A stretch of DNA of 64,000 nt from Bradyrhizobium mercantei. GTDB lineage: Bacteria; Pseudomonadota; Alphaproteobacteria; Rhizobiales; Xanthobacteraceae. Where the stretch lies: NCBI RefSeq assembly GCF_001982635.1, contig NZ_MKFI01000005.1, positions 789,519-853,518 of the forward strand, given 5' to 3'. The notes beneath the pieces were generated by a model. The model saw only the letters and a list, made by a program, of their open reading frames with translations. It was not told the DNA's origin and ran no database searches. Positions within the stretch are counted from its first letter, which is position 1, and every line of letters begins with the position of its first letter. Below are positions 40,101 through 48,114 of this stretch, piece by piece. Position numbers and translations under genes: made by a program.

Positions 40101-41156
40101 ATGAGCGCCGCAACAGATTCAGCGCAGCAAGAGGCGCAATGGCGGAAGTGGCGCAGCGTCGCCGATCTTTATCACGCCTTCTTCACCGGGCTGATCCTCA
40201 CCGTCGTCACCCGCCGCGGCACGGCCGATGCCGCCGAATTCGTCTTCCGCGTGTTTCGCCGCCAGCAGCAGGAGCGCTTTCTGCCCGGCCTGAAGAAGCT
40301 CGGCCTCGACGGCCTGCCGCCGGCGGTCGCGGCCGCGCAGTATCACTATCTCTCCAACTGGATCGGCGGCGTGCATGTCGAATACATCTACGAGACCGAC
40401 CGTAAGGCGTGGATCCGCTATCCGCCGCCGCGCTGGATCTGGAAGGGCACCGCGATCTGCGGCGTGCCCGGCGAGGTCTCGCGCGCGATGCTGCGCGGCT
40501 GGCACGCCAACAACGGTGTCGCCCTCGGCGATCTCAGGCTCGGCTTCGTCTGCACCAAGCAGAGCGTCGACGGCCAGGACGGCCTCGAGGGCTATTACTG
40601 CGAATACGATCATCCGCTCGAACTCGACCAGCGCCTGGTGTTCGCGCGCCATCTCGAAGCGCCTGCGTTTAATCCGAAGACCGCGCCGGCGCTGCCGGTC
40701 GACAGCTGGCCGCGACAGCGGCTGGAAAAGGCCTACCGCAACTACGCGATGGAATATGTGAAGACGGCCGCGCCCGTCATCGTGCAGGTGTTCGGTCCTG
40801 AGGATGCGAGCTATCTGCTGCACCTCACCGGCAAGCTGATTGGTATGCAGTATTTCGACGAGGTCGCGCAGGCGCTCGGCGGCAGCCGTGGCCGTGCGGC
40901 GGAATTTGCCGCATTTCTGCGCACGCTGTTCGAGTCGCAGGATGATGTCGCTGAGATCAGCGGGTCCGAAGGCCAGTTCGAAATACGCCAGCGGGGCTGG
41001 AAGCTGATGGCCGACGTCGCCGACTATCACCCGGCCTGCGCCAGCGTCCTGACCGGGCTGTTCGAGGGGCTGGCGGCCGGCTGCGGGCGGCATATTCCGG
41101 TGCATCTGAAGCCGAACAGCACCGCCGGCGTGCCGTTCGTGTGGTCGATCGGCTAG
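40101..41156 (+). CDS. Conserved-looking protein of unknown function
   Basis: A 351-residue protein I do not recognise. It has no signal peptide and no long hydrophobic run, so it should be cytoplasmic. It is rich in aromatic residues (AQYHYLSNWIGGVHVEYIYE near residue 85, IRYPPPRWIWKGT near 108, EGYYCEYDHPLEL near 165). The C-terminal third (EGQFEIRQRGWKLMADV, then HPACASVLTGLFEGLAAGCG, then HIPVHLKP) loosely recalls small-molecule-binding V4R-like domains. The gene is well supported by GGGAG five bases before the ATG at 40101 and by GC-rich codon use throughout. Neighbours (deaminase, MATE exporter) do not suggest a pathway. Confidence 0.75.
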   Translation: MSAATDSAQQEAQWRKWRSVADLYHAFFTGLILTVVTRRGTADAAEFVFRVFRRQQQERFLPGLKKLGLDGLPPAVAAAQYHYLSNWIGGVHVEYIYETDRKAWIRYPPPRWIWKGTAICGVPGEVSRAMLRGWHANNGVALGDLRLGFVCTKQSVDGQDGLEGYYCEYDHPLELDQRLVFARHLEAPAFNPKTAPALPVDSWPRQRLEKAYRNYAMEYVKTAAPVIVQVFGPEDASYLLHLTGKLIGMQYFDEVAQALGGSRGRAAEFAAFLRTLFESQDDVAEISGSEGQFEIRQRGWKLMADVADYHPACASVLTGLFEGLAAGCGRHIPVHLKPNSTAGVPFVWSIG

Positions 41157-41286
41157 ATCAGAGGTTCACTTGGGTTCACCTGCAATCGCGCAGGCCCCCC
41201 TTGCGTCCTGCGCACGTGGAATCCGCCATTGCCATGGTAGGGAAACACCATGGCGCGGCTCCCAGACTGCGCGCGTGGGAGTAGAA

Positions 41287-42729
41287 ATGTCCGATCTCGG
41301 CCTCGCCGAAATACCTGTCGACGAACAAGAACGGCCGCTGCCGCCGCCGGTGACCAAGCCGGCGCGCAACGCGCTGCTCGACGGGCCGATCCTGCGCACG
41401 CTGTTGTGGCTGGCCTGGCCGAACGTCATCGCGCTCTCCGCCGGCACCTGCGTCGTCATCGCCGAGACCTCCTATATCGGCCGGCTCGGCGTCGAGTCGC
41501 TCGCGGCGATGGCGCTGGTGTTTCCCTGCGTGATCCTGACCATGACGATGTCCGGCGGCGCGATGGGCGGCGGCGTCGCATCCGCGATTGCGCGCGCGCT
41601 CGGCGCCGGCGAGATCGAGCGTGCCTCGACGCTCGCAATGCATGCGCTGCTGATCGGGTTGACGTTTGGCGTCACCTTCATGCTGGGCATGCTGATCTTC
41701 GGTCCGCGCCTGCTCGAACTGCTCGGCGGCCGCGGTAATGTATTGGCGCAGGCGATCGCCTATACGCAGGTCTTCTTCGGCGGCGCGATCCTGCCCTGGC
41801 TGATGAACACCATGGCCGGCATCCTGCGCGGCACCGGCAACATGAAGCTGCCGTCGACCATGATCCTGTCGTCGGCGGTGTGGCAGATCATTCTCGGCGG
41901 CACGCTCGGGCTCGGCCTCGGCCCGGTGCCGCAATTCGGCATGCGCGGCGTCGCCGCGGGCTCGCTGATCGCCTATTCGATCAGCATCAGCGTGATGGGC
42001 TGGTACCTGTTCTCGGGCCGCGCCCGCGTGAAGCCGAAGCTCAAGGGCCTGCGCGTGCAGTGGGCGATGTTCATCGACATCCTCAAGGTCGGCGCGGTCT
42101 CCTGCTTCTCGCCGTTGCAATCGGTTCTGACGATCTCGATCTTCACCCACATGCTGGCGCAGTTCGGCACCGCGGTGCTCGCCGGCTACGGCATCGGTGC
42201 GCGGCTCGAATTCATGCTGACCTCGGTCGCCTTCGCGGTCGGTATCGCCTCGGTGCCGATGATCGGCATGGCGGTCGGTGCCGAGCGCGTCGCGCGCGCC
42301 CGCCGCATCGCCTGGACCGCGGGCACGGTGTCGTTCCTCTCGGTCGGCGTGGTCGGCAGCTTCATCGCCGTGTTCCCCGACCTCTGGGTCAATCTGTTCA
42401 CCGATGATCCGCATGTGCGGGCGACCAGCCATCAGTATCTCTCGACCGCCGCGCCGATGTACGCCTTCATTGGCCTCGCGATGTCGATGTATTTCTCCTC
42501 GCAGGGCGCTGCGAAGGTGCTGGGTCCGGTGCTGGCGCAGACCGCGCGGCTGATCTTCATCGGCACCGGCGGCTGGTGGCTGTCGACCCATGAGGCGAGT
42601 GCGCAAAACTTCTTCGCACTCGCCGCCGCTTCGATGGGCGTGCTCGGCGTGCTTTCCTGCCTCAGCGTGATCCTGACGCGCTGGGGCAAGTCAGCGCCGG
42701 TCGCGGAAGCGCAGCCGGCGCTGTCGTAG
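41287..42729 (+). CDS. MATE-family efflux transporter
   Basis: A 480-residue, 12-helix multidrug and toxin extrusion protein of the NorM/DinF superfamily. The two halves each begin with a matching pattern (LLWLAWPNVIALSAGTCVVI near 42; VGAVSCFSPLQSVLTISIFT near 275). Typical loops are GVASAIARALGAGEIERA near 100 and VGAERVARARRIAWT near 335. It probably exports cationic or aromatic compounds using a sodium or proton gradient. The start at 41287 (MSDLGLAEIPVDEQ) follows GGGAG; the frame from 41170 lacks a ribosome site. A 35-residue cytoplasmic N-terminus precedes the first helix. Confidence 0.9.
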   Translation: MSDLGLAEIPVDEQERPLPPPVTKPARNALLDGPILRTLLWLAWPNVIALSAGTCVVIAETSYIGRLGVESLAAMALVFPCVILTMTMSGGAMGGGVASAIARALGAGEIERASTLAMHALLIGLTFGVTFMLGMLIFGPRLLELLGGRGNVLAQAIAYTQVFFGGAILPWLMNTMAGILRGTGNMKLPSTMILSSAVWQIILGGTLGLGLGPVPQFGMRGVAAGSLIAYSISISVMGWYLFSGRARVKPKLKGLRVQWAMFIDILKVGAVSCFSPLQSVLTISIFTHMLAQFGTAVLAGYGIGARLEFMLTSVAFAVGIASVPMIGMAVGAERVARARRIAWTAGTVSFLSVGVVGSFIAVFPDLWVNLFTDDPHVRATSHQYLSTAAPMYAFIGLAMSMYFSSQGAAKVLGPVLAQTARLIFIGTGGWWLSTHEASAQNFFALAAASMGVLGVLSCLSVILTRWGKSAPVAEAQPALS

Positions 42730-42759
42730 GCTCTCGCTCGATCATCGTGACTCTCTCAC

Positions 42760-42901
42760 CGTCATCCTGAGGTGCGAGCGGAGCGAGCCTCGAAGGATGC
42801 ACGGCCCCGATGCATCAGCGCATGCGGTCGCATCACTCGCAGAGAGAGCCGGGCCGTCGCCCTTCGAGGCTCGCTTCGCGAGCACCTCAGGGTGGCGGTC
42901 A
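42760..42901. repeat. Palindromic intergenic repeat, family A (extended copy)
   Basis: CGTCATCCTGAGGTGCGAGC, CGAAGGATGCACGGCC, and on the right CCTTCGAGGCTCGCTTCGCG and ACCTCAGGGTGGCGGTCA. It carries an extra 35-bp insert in the loop compared with the copy at 39759. It lies between the convergent MATE and SRPBCC genes. Confidence 0.8.
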
Positions 42902-42911
42902 CACATATGTG

Positions 42912-43328
42912 TCACGCCGCGTTTTTCTCCTTTGCCGATCGGGCCATCGCCGTCTGCATCGCCGCCGCGCCGAGGTCCATCTGCGCGTCCATGTAGGGTG
43001 CGACTTCGTGCGGCAGCACGTCGGCGATCCACACCACGCGGCAGCGCGCATCGCCGTCGGCGAACACCTGCACCGAGGCGGAATGCTGCTTCAGCCGCTC
43101 GCTGCTGATCGCATAGACCAGCCGTTGCCGCTTGTCGTCGCAATCGACCAGCGTCTCGCGCGCCACGGTGCCGTTGCCGAAGGTGACGATGCGAACATCG
43201 CCCTCCAGCTGTGTGTCGGTGACGAAGCCCGGCACCAGCCGCGTATGCAGCGCGCCGAAATCACGCAGTGCGTCCCAGACGTGATCAGCCGGCGCGTCGA
43301 TGGGGATGTCTTTGTGAATGGAGGCCAT
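42912..43328 (-). CDS. SRPBCC-family (START-like) protein
   Basis: A 138-residue single-domain protein with the polyketide-cyclase/START fold: MASIHKDIPIDAPADHVWDA at the N-terminus, a run of beta strands with VRIVTFGNGTVARETLVD and RLVYAISSERL, and the long C-terminal helix MDLGAAAMQTAMARSAKEK. The fold binds hydrophobic small molecules or lipids; the ligand here is unknown. It is the last gene of the minus-strand run ogt-araC-VOC-SRPBCC, separated from the VOC gene by a family B repeat. Confidence 0.85.
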   Translation of the reverse strand: MASIHKDIPIDAPADHVWDALRDFGALHTRLVPGFVTDTQLEGDVRIVTFGNGTVARETLVDCDDKRQRLVYAISSERLKQHSASVQVFADGDARCRVVWIADVLPHEVAPYMDAQMDLGAAAMQTAMARSAKEKNAA

Positions 43329-43362
43329 GGGAGTGGGTCCTTGCGTTTCGAGTTTGAGAGAC

Positions 43363-43446
43363 CGTCATTGCGAGCGAAGCGAAGCAATCCATGTCGCAGC
43401 GGAGTGAAGCGTGGATTGCTTCGTCGCTTCGCTCCTCGCAATGACG
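43363..43446. repeat. Palindromic intergenic repeat, family B (short copy)
   Basis: CGTCATTGCGAGCGAAGCG and CGCTTCGCTCCTCGCAATGACG form the outer arms, with GAAGCAATCCATG and GTGGATTGCTTCG inside. Being the most compact copy, it shows the core of the family well. Confidence 0.9.
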
Positions 43447-43453
43447 GCTGAGG

Positions 43454-43813
43454 TTAGGTCGACACCGCCTCGACATTGTTGCCGTCGGGGTCGAGCAGGA
43501 ACGCCGCGTAGTAGGTCGGGCTGTAATCCTTGCGGTGGCCCGCCGCGCCGTTGTCCTTGCCGCCGGCCTTCAGGCCTGCGGTGTGGAAGGTCTTGATCGC
43601 GTCGTGGCTCGGCGCGCGGAACGCGATGTGCGCGCCGCCTTGCGCCTTGCCCTTGTGCAGATGCAGCCAGAGCGCGGGCTCGCCCTTCGGGCCGAAGCCG
43701 GCGCCGCTGTCGTCGCGCGAGCACAGCACGAAGCCGAGCGGCGCCAGCACCGCGGTGTAGAAGCGCACGCTGGCGTCGAGGTCGGCGACGCGCAATCCGA
43801 TGTGGTCGTACAT
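43454..43813 (-). CDS. VOC-family (glyoxalase/bleomycin-resistance-like) protein
   Basis: A 119-residue protein of two beta-alpha-beta-beta-beta modules. MYDHIGLRVADLDASVRFYT carries the first metal-ligand His (residue 4), GGAHIAFRAPSHDAIKTF the second His position near 60, and FLLDPDGNNVEAV the C-terminal Glu ligand near 115. All the metal-ligand positions of the superfamily are thus present. Close relatives are annotated as lactoylglutathione lyase-like or dioxygenase-like; the substrate cannot be told. It follows the AraC gene in the same direction by 56 bases. Confidence 0.87.
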   Translation of the reverse strand: MYDHIGLRVADLDASVRFYTAVLAPLGFVLCSRDDSGAGFGPKGEPALWLHLHKGKAQGGAHIAFRAPSHDAIKTFHTAGLKAGGKDNGAAGHRKDYSPTYYAAFLLDPDGNNVEAVST

Positions 43814-43869
43814 GATGAGGTCTCCAGTCGCTGGGCGCGTCGACGGACGCGCGGACCGGAGTAACCTAG

Positions 43870-44709
43870 CTATTGCAGCGCAAGGCGTTCTTGGAGAATC
43901 TTGCGGTCGCCGCGGGAGGCCTGGCGGAACTTGAGCGGCGAGGCGCCGGCGGCGCGGTGGAAGCTGCGCACGAAATTGGAGAGATCGCCGAAGCCGACGT
44001 CATAGGCGATGTCGGTGACCGGGCTGTCGTCGTCGACGAGCCGCCGCGCCGCATGGCGCAGCCGCGAGCGCACGAGATATTGATGCGGGGTCACGCCGAG
44101 CACCGCGGAGAACAGCCGCAGGAAATGGAACGTGCTGAGCCCGGCCTGCTCCGCGGCATCGTCGAGATCGATCTGCTGGTGCGAATTGGCGTCGATCCAC
44201 AGCGCCGCCTCGACGGCACGGCGGCGATCGCGCAGGCCTGCGGTGAGGGGCTTTGCCTTGCGGTCGGACACCAGCTCGACAAGGCGGCTGGTGAGGAGGT
44301 GACCGATCTCGTCGAGACCGACGTCGCTGTTGCCAGCTGCCGCCGTCTGGGCGAGCTCGCCGATCACCATCAATTCCGGCAGTGGCGGCACCGAGCCGAC
44401 CTGCCAGACATCAGTGCGGTCGCCGATGCTCTCGACCAGCTCCGGGTCGAGGAAGAACGACAGGCATTCGTCGCCGACCACGTGGTCGTGCGTGCAGGTG
44501 TATTCGTCGCCGGGATGGCCGACCAGGATCGAGCCCGCCACCAGCTCATGGAAGCGGCCGCGGCAATGGCAGCCGAAACTGCCGCTGCGCACATAGGACA
44601 CGGAGTGGCAGGCGAACTGCTCGACAAATGGCTTGTCGCCGGGTTCCGCCGCGCAGCGAAACTCGTTCACCGTGATGCGATCGCGCTGCAACAGCGTGGT
44701 CCGGGTCAT
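43870..44709 (-). CDS. AraC-family transcriptional regulator
   Basis: A 279-residue regulator. The N-terminal half is cupin-like (VSYVRSGSFGCHCRGR and ILVGHPGDEYTCTHDH with several His and Cys residues). The C-terminal half, from about residue 180, has two helix-turn-helix motifs: LDDAAEQAGLSTFHFLRLFS and VTDIAYDVGFGDLSNFVRSF, the second being the typical AraC block with GFxDxSNFxRxF. The start lies nine bases after the ogt stop, implying cotranscription. The Cys- and His-rich sensor half could detect thiol-reactive or alkylating compounds, in line with the neighbouring DNA-alkylation repair gene, but this is speculation. Confidence 0.88.
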   Translation of the reverse strand: MTRTTLLQRDRITVNEFRCAAEPGDKPFVEQFACHSVSYVRSGSFGCHCRGRFHELVAGSILVGHPGDEYTCTHDHVVGDECLSFFLDPELVESIGDRTDVWQVGSVPPLPELMVIGELAQTAAAGNSDVGLDEIGHLLTSRLVELVSDRKAKPLTAGLRDRRRAVEAALWIDANSHQQIDLDDAAEQAGLSTFHFLRLFSAVLGVTPHQYLVRSRLRHAARRLVDDDSPVTDIAYDVGFGDLSNFVRSFHRAAGASPLKFRQASRGDRKILQERLALQ

Positions 44710-44718
44710 ACCCCAGAT

Positions 44719-45297
44719 CTAGGCTTGCGGCCGGGGCCGTGCAACGGGCAGCAGCACGTCGAACAGGGTCTTGCTGGTGGTCGGCTGGGCGCCTTCGATC
44801 GAGAGCAGCCGCCGCTTGGAGACGCTGCCGCCGTTCGGCGAGATCCGGTCGGCATAGTGGCCCGCCTCGAGCACGCGATGGCAGGGCACGATGACCATGA
44901 AGGGATTGCGGCCGAGCGCCTGCGCCACCGAATAGACCGCGCCGGACGCGCGCAAGGCGCTCGCCACCTCGTCATAGGTCCGGGTTTCGCCGCGGGGAAT
45001 CGCGCGGACGGTCTGGTAGACGCGCTGGTTGAACGCCGGGATGCCGGTCATATCGAGCGCAACGGCCGAGAGATCACCATTGCCGCCGTGCAAGATCGCA
45101 GCGATACCCTCGATCGCGATCTCGACCTCCTCGGGAGGCCGCCGCTCGCGTGCATCGGGATAGAGTTGGAACAGTTTTTTGCGGGTCTCGATTTCGCGGA
45201 GCTCGGGCAACTGGACACCGGCGACGCCGGCGTCGCCCCATGCGATGCCGCATCGGCCGATCGCCGTGTCGAAAATGGTGTACCCACGCCCCGCCAT
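44719..45297 (-). CDS. ogt: Methylated-DNA--protein-cysteine methyltransferase
   Basis: A 192-residue DNA repair protein that removes alkyl groups from O6-alkylguanine by irreversible transfer to its own Cys. The active-site PCHRV lies near residue 137, preceded by ASGAVYSVAQALGRNPFMVI and by the helix-turn-helix RGETRTYDEVASAL. The N-terminal domain (YTIFDTAIGRCGIAWGD) is intact. I start at the ATG at 45297 where the family begins; the ATG at 45324 would add nine residues. It heads the ogt-araC-VOC-SRPBCC run. Confidence 0.9.
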   Translation of the reverse strand: MAGRGYTIFDTAIGRCGIAWGDAGVAGVQLPELREIETRKKLFQLYPDARERRPPEEVEIAIEGIAAILHGGNGDLSAVALDMTGIPAFNQRVYQTVRAIPRGETRTYDEVASALRASGAVYSVAQALGRNPFMVIVPCHRVLEAGHYADRISPNGGSVSKRRLLSIEGAQPTTSKTLFDVLLPVARPRPQA

Positions 45298-45467
45298 GAC
45301 GCCACCAACCCCCACTGCGATCATAACATCGTCGCGGTCCGGCGCATCCGGAATCTTGACGTTTAGTTAAGCATGTTGCGGCCGGCGCTGTGTGACCTCG
45401 ACGACGTCCAGTCACGCATCTTCCAGTCACGCATCTTAAAGGCTTTGCCCGCTATCTGGTCGCCAGC

Positions 45468-47018
45468 ATGCTGCTGCAAAAGACGATCGGCGGAACGATG
45501 ACGAGCCCGAGCGCCGAAGCCGCGCCCGGCAGTGCCGGCATGGCCGGGCGCGTGAGCTGGCTCTCCCATCCGCTGTTCGCGGTGCTGCTGCTGGCGCTGG
45601 TGATACGCCTTGCGGCCGCGCTCTGGCCCAACGTCATTTATCCCGACGAGACCTTCCAGTATCTCGAGCCGGCGTGGCGGATGCTCGGCCATGACGGCAT
45701 CCTGACATGGGAATGGCGCGACGGCATTCGCGGCTGGTTCCTGCCGACATTGATGGCCGGGCCGGTTGCCCTGGGTGATGCGCTTGCGCCTGGAGGCGCG
45801 GGTGCCTTCATGGTGCCGCGCCTGATCGTCGCATGCGCGTCGCTGTCGATCGTGGCGAGCGCCTGGTTCCTCGGCGCGCGGATCTCGCGCACCCATGCCG
45901 TCGTCGCGGCCTTTGCCACAGCGACCTGGTTCGAACTGTTCATGCTCGCGCCGCATACGCTGGGCGAGCCGCTGGCGACGGCGCTGATCGTGCCGGCGGC
46001 GCTGCTGGTCACCGACCGTCCATCACAGCTGCGTCTCGCGATCGGCGGTGCGTTGCTCGCCTTCGCCTTTGTCTGCCGTTTCCAGTTTGCGCCGGCCATT
46101 GCGGTGCTCGCGCTTGGGGCATGCTGGGCACGCTGGCGAAACCTGATTCCGCTGGTCGCCGGCGGGCTCGCTGCGCTGCTGCTTGCCGCCGCGATCGACC
46201 TTGCGCATGGTGCCGTGCCGTTCGCCTGGCTGATCGCGAACATCAAGGAAAACCTTGTCCACGATCGCGCGATCGAATTCGGCGTGTCGCCGCCGTCGGC
46301 CTATCTCATCGATTTCCTGACCGTGTGGTCGGTGGCGATCGTGCTCCCGCTCGCCGCGATCTGGCGCGGCTCGCGGCACGCCCCGTTGCTGCTGGCCGTG
46401 GCGCTGGTCAATCTCGTCTTCCACAGCCTGATCGTGCACAAGGAATACCGCTTCGTCTTCCTGTCGGTGGTGCTGTTCACCATCGTCGCGGCGCTGGGAT
46501 CGGCCGATTGGGTGCAATGGCTGCGCGCCAAGGGCGCGTGGCGCCGCTGGGCACTGCCCGTCGTGCTCGGCGGTTGGGCGTTGCTGTCCGTGGCGCTGGC
46601 CGGCGCCAGCGACGGGATGCGCGAGTACTGGACGCGGGGTGTCGGCGCTGCGCAACTCGCCACCGAACTGCGCGGCGATCCGCAGATGTGCGGTCTCGCG
46701 CTTTACAACGTTCGTTTCCAGCAATTGCCGGGGCGGGAACGATTGGTTGGCCCGGTGCCGCTCTATTCGCTGCAACCCGCCGATCCGCTCGCCGAGGTGG
46801 TCCTGCCGCCGCTGCTGCTGCGGGCGAGCAAGCCGGCCTTCAATCGCATCCTTGCGCGGCCCGAGGCCGCAGGCGATCTGCCGGCGGATTTTTCACGGCA
46901 AAGCTGTGGGCGCGTCGGCTTCAGCGATGCCTGCATCTATGCGCGCGGCGGCAGCTGCGACGCATCTGCCGCTCAGCCCTTTGTCATCAATGACGTGCTT
47001 GTGAGGATGGGCCAGTAG
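45468..47018 (+). CDS. GT22-like membrane mannosyltransferase
   Basis: A 516-residue polytopic protein with about nine hydrophobic helices. It has the two best marks of the Alg9/PIG-B (GT22) family: an acidic pair in the first lumenal/periplasmic loop (YPDETFQYLEPAWRM, Asp60-Glu61), and HKEYRF at residues 324-329, equivalent to the HKExRF motif of eukaryotic ER mannosyltransferases. Members use polyprenyl-phosphate-linked mannose. The C-terminal 130 residues form a non-membrane domain with Cys pairs (DPQMCGLALYN, RQSCGRVGFSDACIYARGG). The ATG at 45498 is an alternative start. Acceptor unknown; a bacterial envelope glycan or lipid is likely. Confidence 0.8.
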   Translation: MLLQKTIGGTMTSPSAEAAPGSAGMAGRVSWLSHPLFAVLLLALVIRLAAALWPNVIYPDETFQYLEPAWRMLGHDGILTWEWRDGIRGWFLPTLMAGPVALGDALAPGGAGAFMVPRLIVACASLSIVASAWFLGARISRTHAVVAAFATATWFELFMLAPHTLGEPLATALIVPAALLVTDRPSQLRLAIGGALLAFAFVCRFQFAPAIAVLALGACWARWRNLIPLVAGGLAALLLAAAIDLAHGAVPFAWLIANIKENLVHDRAIEFGVSPPSAYLIDFLTVWSVAIVLPLAAIWRGSRHAPLLLAVALVNLVFHSLIVHKEYRFVFLSVVLFTIVAALGSADWVQWLRAKGAWRRWALPVVLGGWALLSVALAGASDGMREYWTRGVGAAQLATELRGDPQMCGLALYNVRFQQLPGRERLVGPVPLYSLQPADPLAEVVLPPLLLRASKPAFNRILARPEAAGDLPADFSRQSCGRVGFSDACIYARGGSCDASAAQPFVINDVLVRMGQ

Positions 47019-47128
47019 CGGGTGGTGCCGCCGCGATCGGCGTCAATGCCCGCTTGATCCGCTGCCGCAGCCCGGGCTATGGTCCGGCAGGTCGCACCCA
47101 TGCGGTTCGACCTCGAGCAATTGAGATC

Positions 47129-47202
47129 GCGGGCGTAGTTCAATGGTAGAACGGCAGCTTCCCAAGCTGCATACGAGGGTTCGATTCCCTTCGCCCGCTC
47201 CA
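47129..47202 (+). tRNA. tRNA-Gly (anticodon CCC)
   Basis: The 74 bases form a complete cloverleaf. The acceptor stem is GCGGGCG/CGCCCGC, the D-arm follows TAGTTCAATGGTAGAAC, the anticodon stem is GCAGC/GCTGC around the loop TTCCCAA, the T-arm is GAGGG-TTCGATT-CCCTT, the discriminator base is T and CCA is encoded. The CCC anticodon reads GGG glycine codons. Confidence 0.96.
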
Positions 47203-47246
47203 GCCTTTGGGCGCCGTGTTTGACCGGCAATCGCAGGAGACTTGAC

Positions 47247-47513
47247 GTGAAGTTGCTTGGAGCGCTGCTGCTTGCGCTGAGCGCGCTTTGGATGACGAGG
47301 CCGGCATCTGCGCAAATGTATGATCCTCGCTATCCGGTCTGCATGCATGTCTATGGTGTGTTGATCGGTGAGCGCATGGACTGCGTCTTCACGTCGATCG
47401 ATCAGTGCCAGGCCGGCGCGATGGGCCTTCCGGCAACCTGTTTGATTAACCCTTACTACGTGCCGAGATCTTACGCGCCGGGATCGGCGCGCCGTTACAG
47501 GCCTGAACGGTGA
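47247..47513 (+). CDS. DUF3551 family small exported protein
   Basis: An 88-residue protein with a signal peptide (VKLLGALLLALSALWMTRPA, cleavage near ASA-QMY) and a short Cys-rich mature part: YPVCMHVYG, RMDCVFTSIDQCQAGAMG and LPATCLINPYY, four cysteines that could form two disulfides in the periplasm. This is the DUF3551 pattern, seen in many copies in Bradyrhizobium; function is unknown. The start is GTG at 47247, six bases after AGGAGA; the ATG-like start at 47220 would add nine residues ahead of the signal peptide. Confidence 0.85.
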   Translation: MKLLGALLLALSALWMTRPASAQMYDPRYPVCMHVYGVLIGERMDCVFTSIDQCQAGAMGLPATCLINPYYVPRSYAPGSARRYRPER

Positions 47514-47556
47514 CTTTTCCCGCGCGTGCTTGCGAGCGTCCATTTGAGATCGATGC

Positions 47557-47727
47557 ATGGAATGGTGGATCTACGCACTCCCAGCGATCGTTCTGATCGG
47601 AGGCGCATTTGTCGTTCGCGCCCGGCGCGGCGGGAATTCCACGGAGGATGAGGAGCTGAACCGGCGGATCGATGAGCGCGTCGATCGCCTCGATCTCACG
47701 CGCCGCAATCGCGATCGGGATTCCTGA
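47557..47727 (+). CDS. Small single-pass membrane protein, hypothetical
   Basis: A 56-residue reading frame starting MEWWIYALPAIVLIGGAFVV, a clear membrane helix with flanking Trp residues, followed by a basic stop-transfer run (RARRGG) and a charged, helical tail (EDEELNRRIDERVDRLDL). This hydrophobic-then-charged order is what a real small membrane protein looks like and would be unlikely by chance. It follows the DUF3551 gene by 43 bases. There is no good ribosome site, so the call is tentative. Confidence 0.5.
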   Translation: MEWWIYALPAIVLIGGAFVVRARRGGNSTEDEELNRRIDERVDRLDLTRRNRDRDS

Positions 47728-48114
47728 TCCAGCAAATCGGCGCACGGGCCTGCCGCCATCATTCCGGGATATTACGGCGATCTGTTCACGCAACGTGCGT
47801 GCCTAACGAACCGTACTCGACCTGTTCTTCTCACAACGCGCAGTTATGTTTCCGTAGTTCTCCGCATTTGAGAACGGAGTTCCGTCGGAACGATCTCGCA
47901 GGTTCCGGCATTGGCCAAGTAGAACCGGCCAGCCTCCGGCAGAGACCGGTCGGTTCAAGCCCGCCGCCGGTCGTCCGCCTCTCAACCAGCCCCCTAGAGG
48001 ACGGCCGGCGCGGGTCCTGATCCAGGGTCTGCGCGGCGCCTCCATGTCGGCAGCATGTTCCGATGCTGCGTTCGATTGCCGTCGCCAATGTGTATCGCTG
48101 CGTTCGCGACAGAT
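47728..48114. other. Gene-free stretch with two dyads
   Basis: No convincing gene is seen in these 387 bases. A 13-bp palindrome GTTCCG-T-CGGAAC is at 47879-47891, and a longer stem GAACCGGCC...GGTCGGTTC (one G-T pair) is at 47922-47956. Both lie downstream of the convergent LLM oxidoreductase gene and the small membrane protein, so they may mark the transcript ends. No T-run follows either. Confidence 0.5.

Noticed and set aside
47922..47956. Possible small RNA or terminator at the long stem in the gene-free stretch
   Set aside because: Stem is real but no promoter or T-run could be identified, so it is listed only as a dyad.
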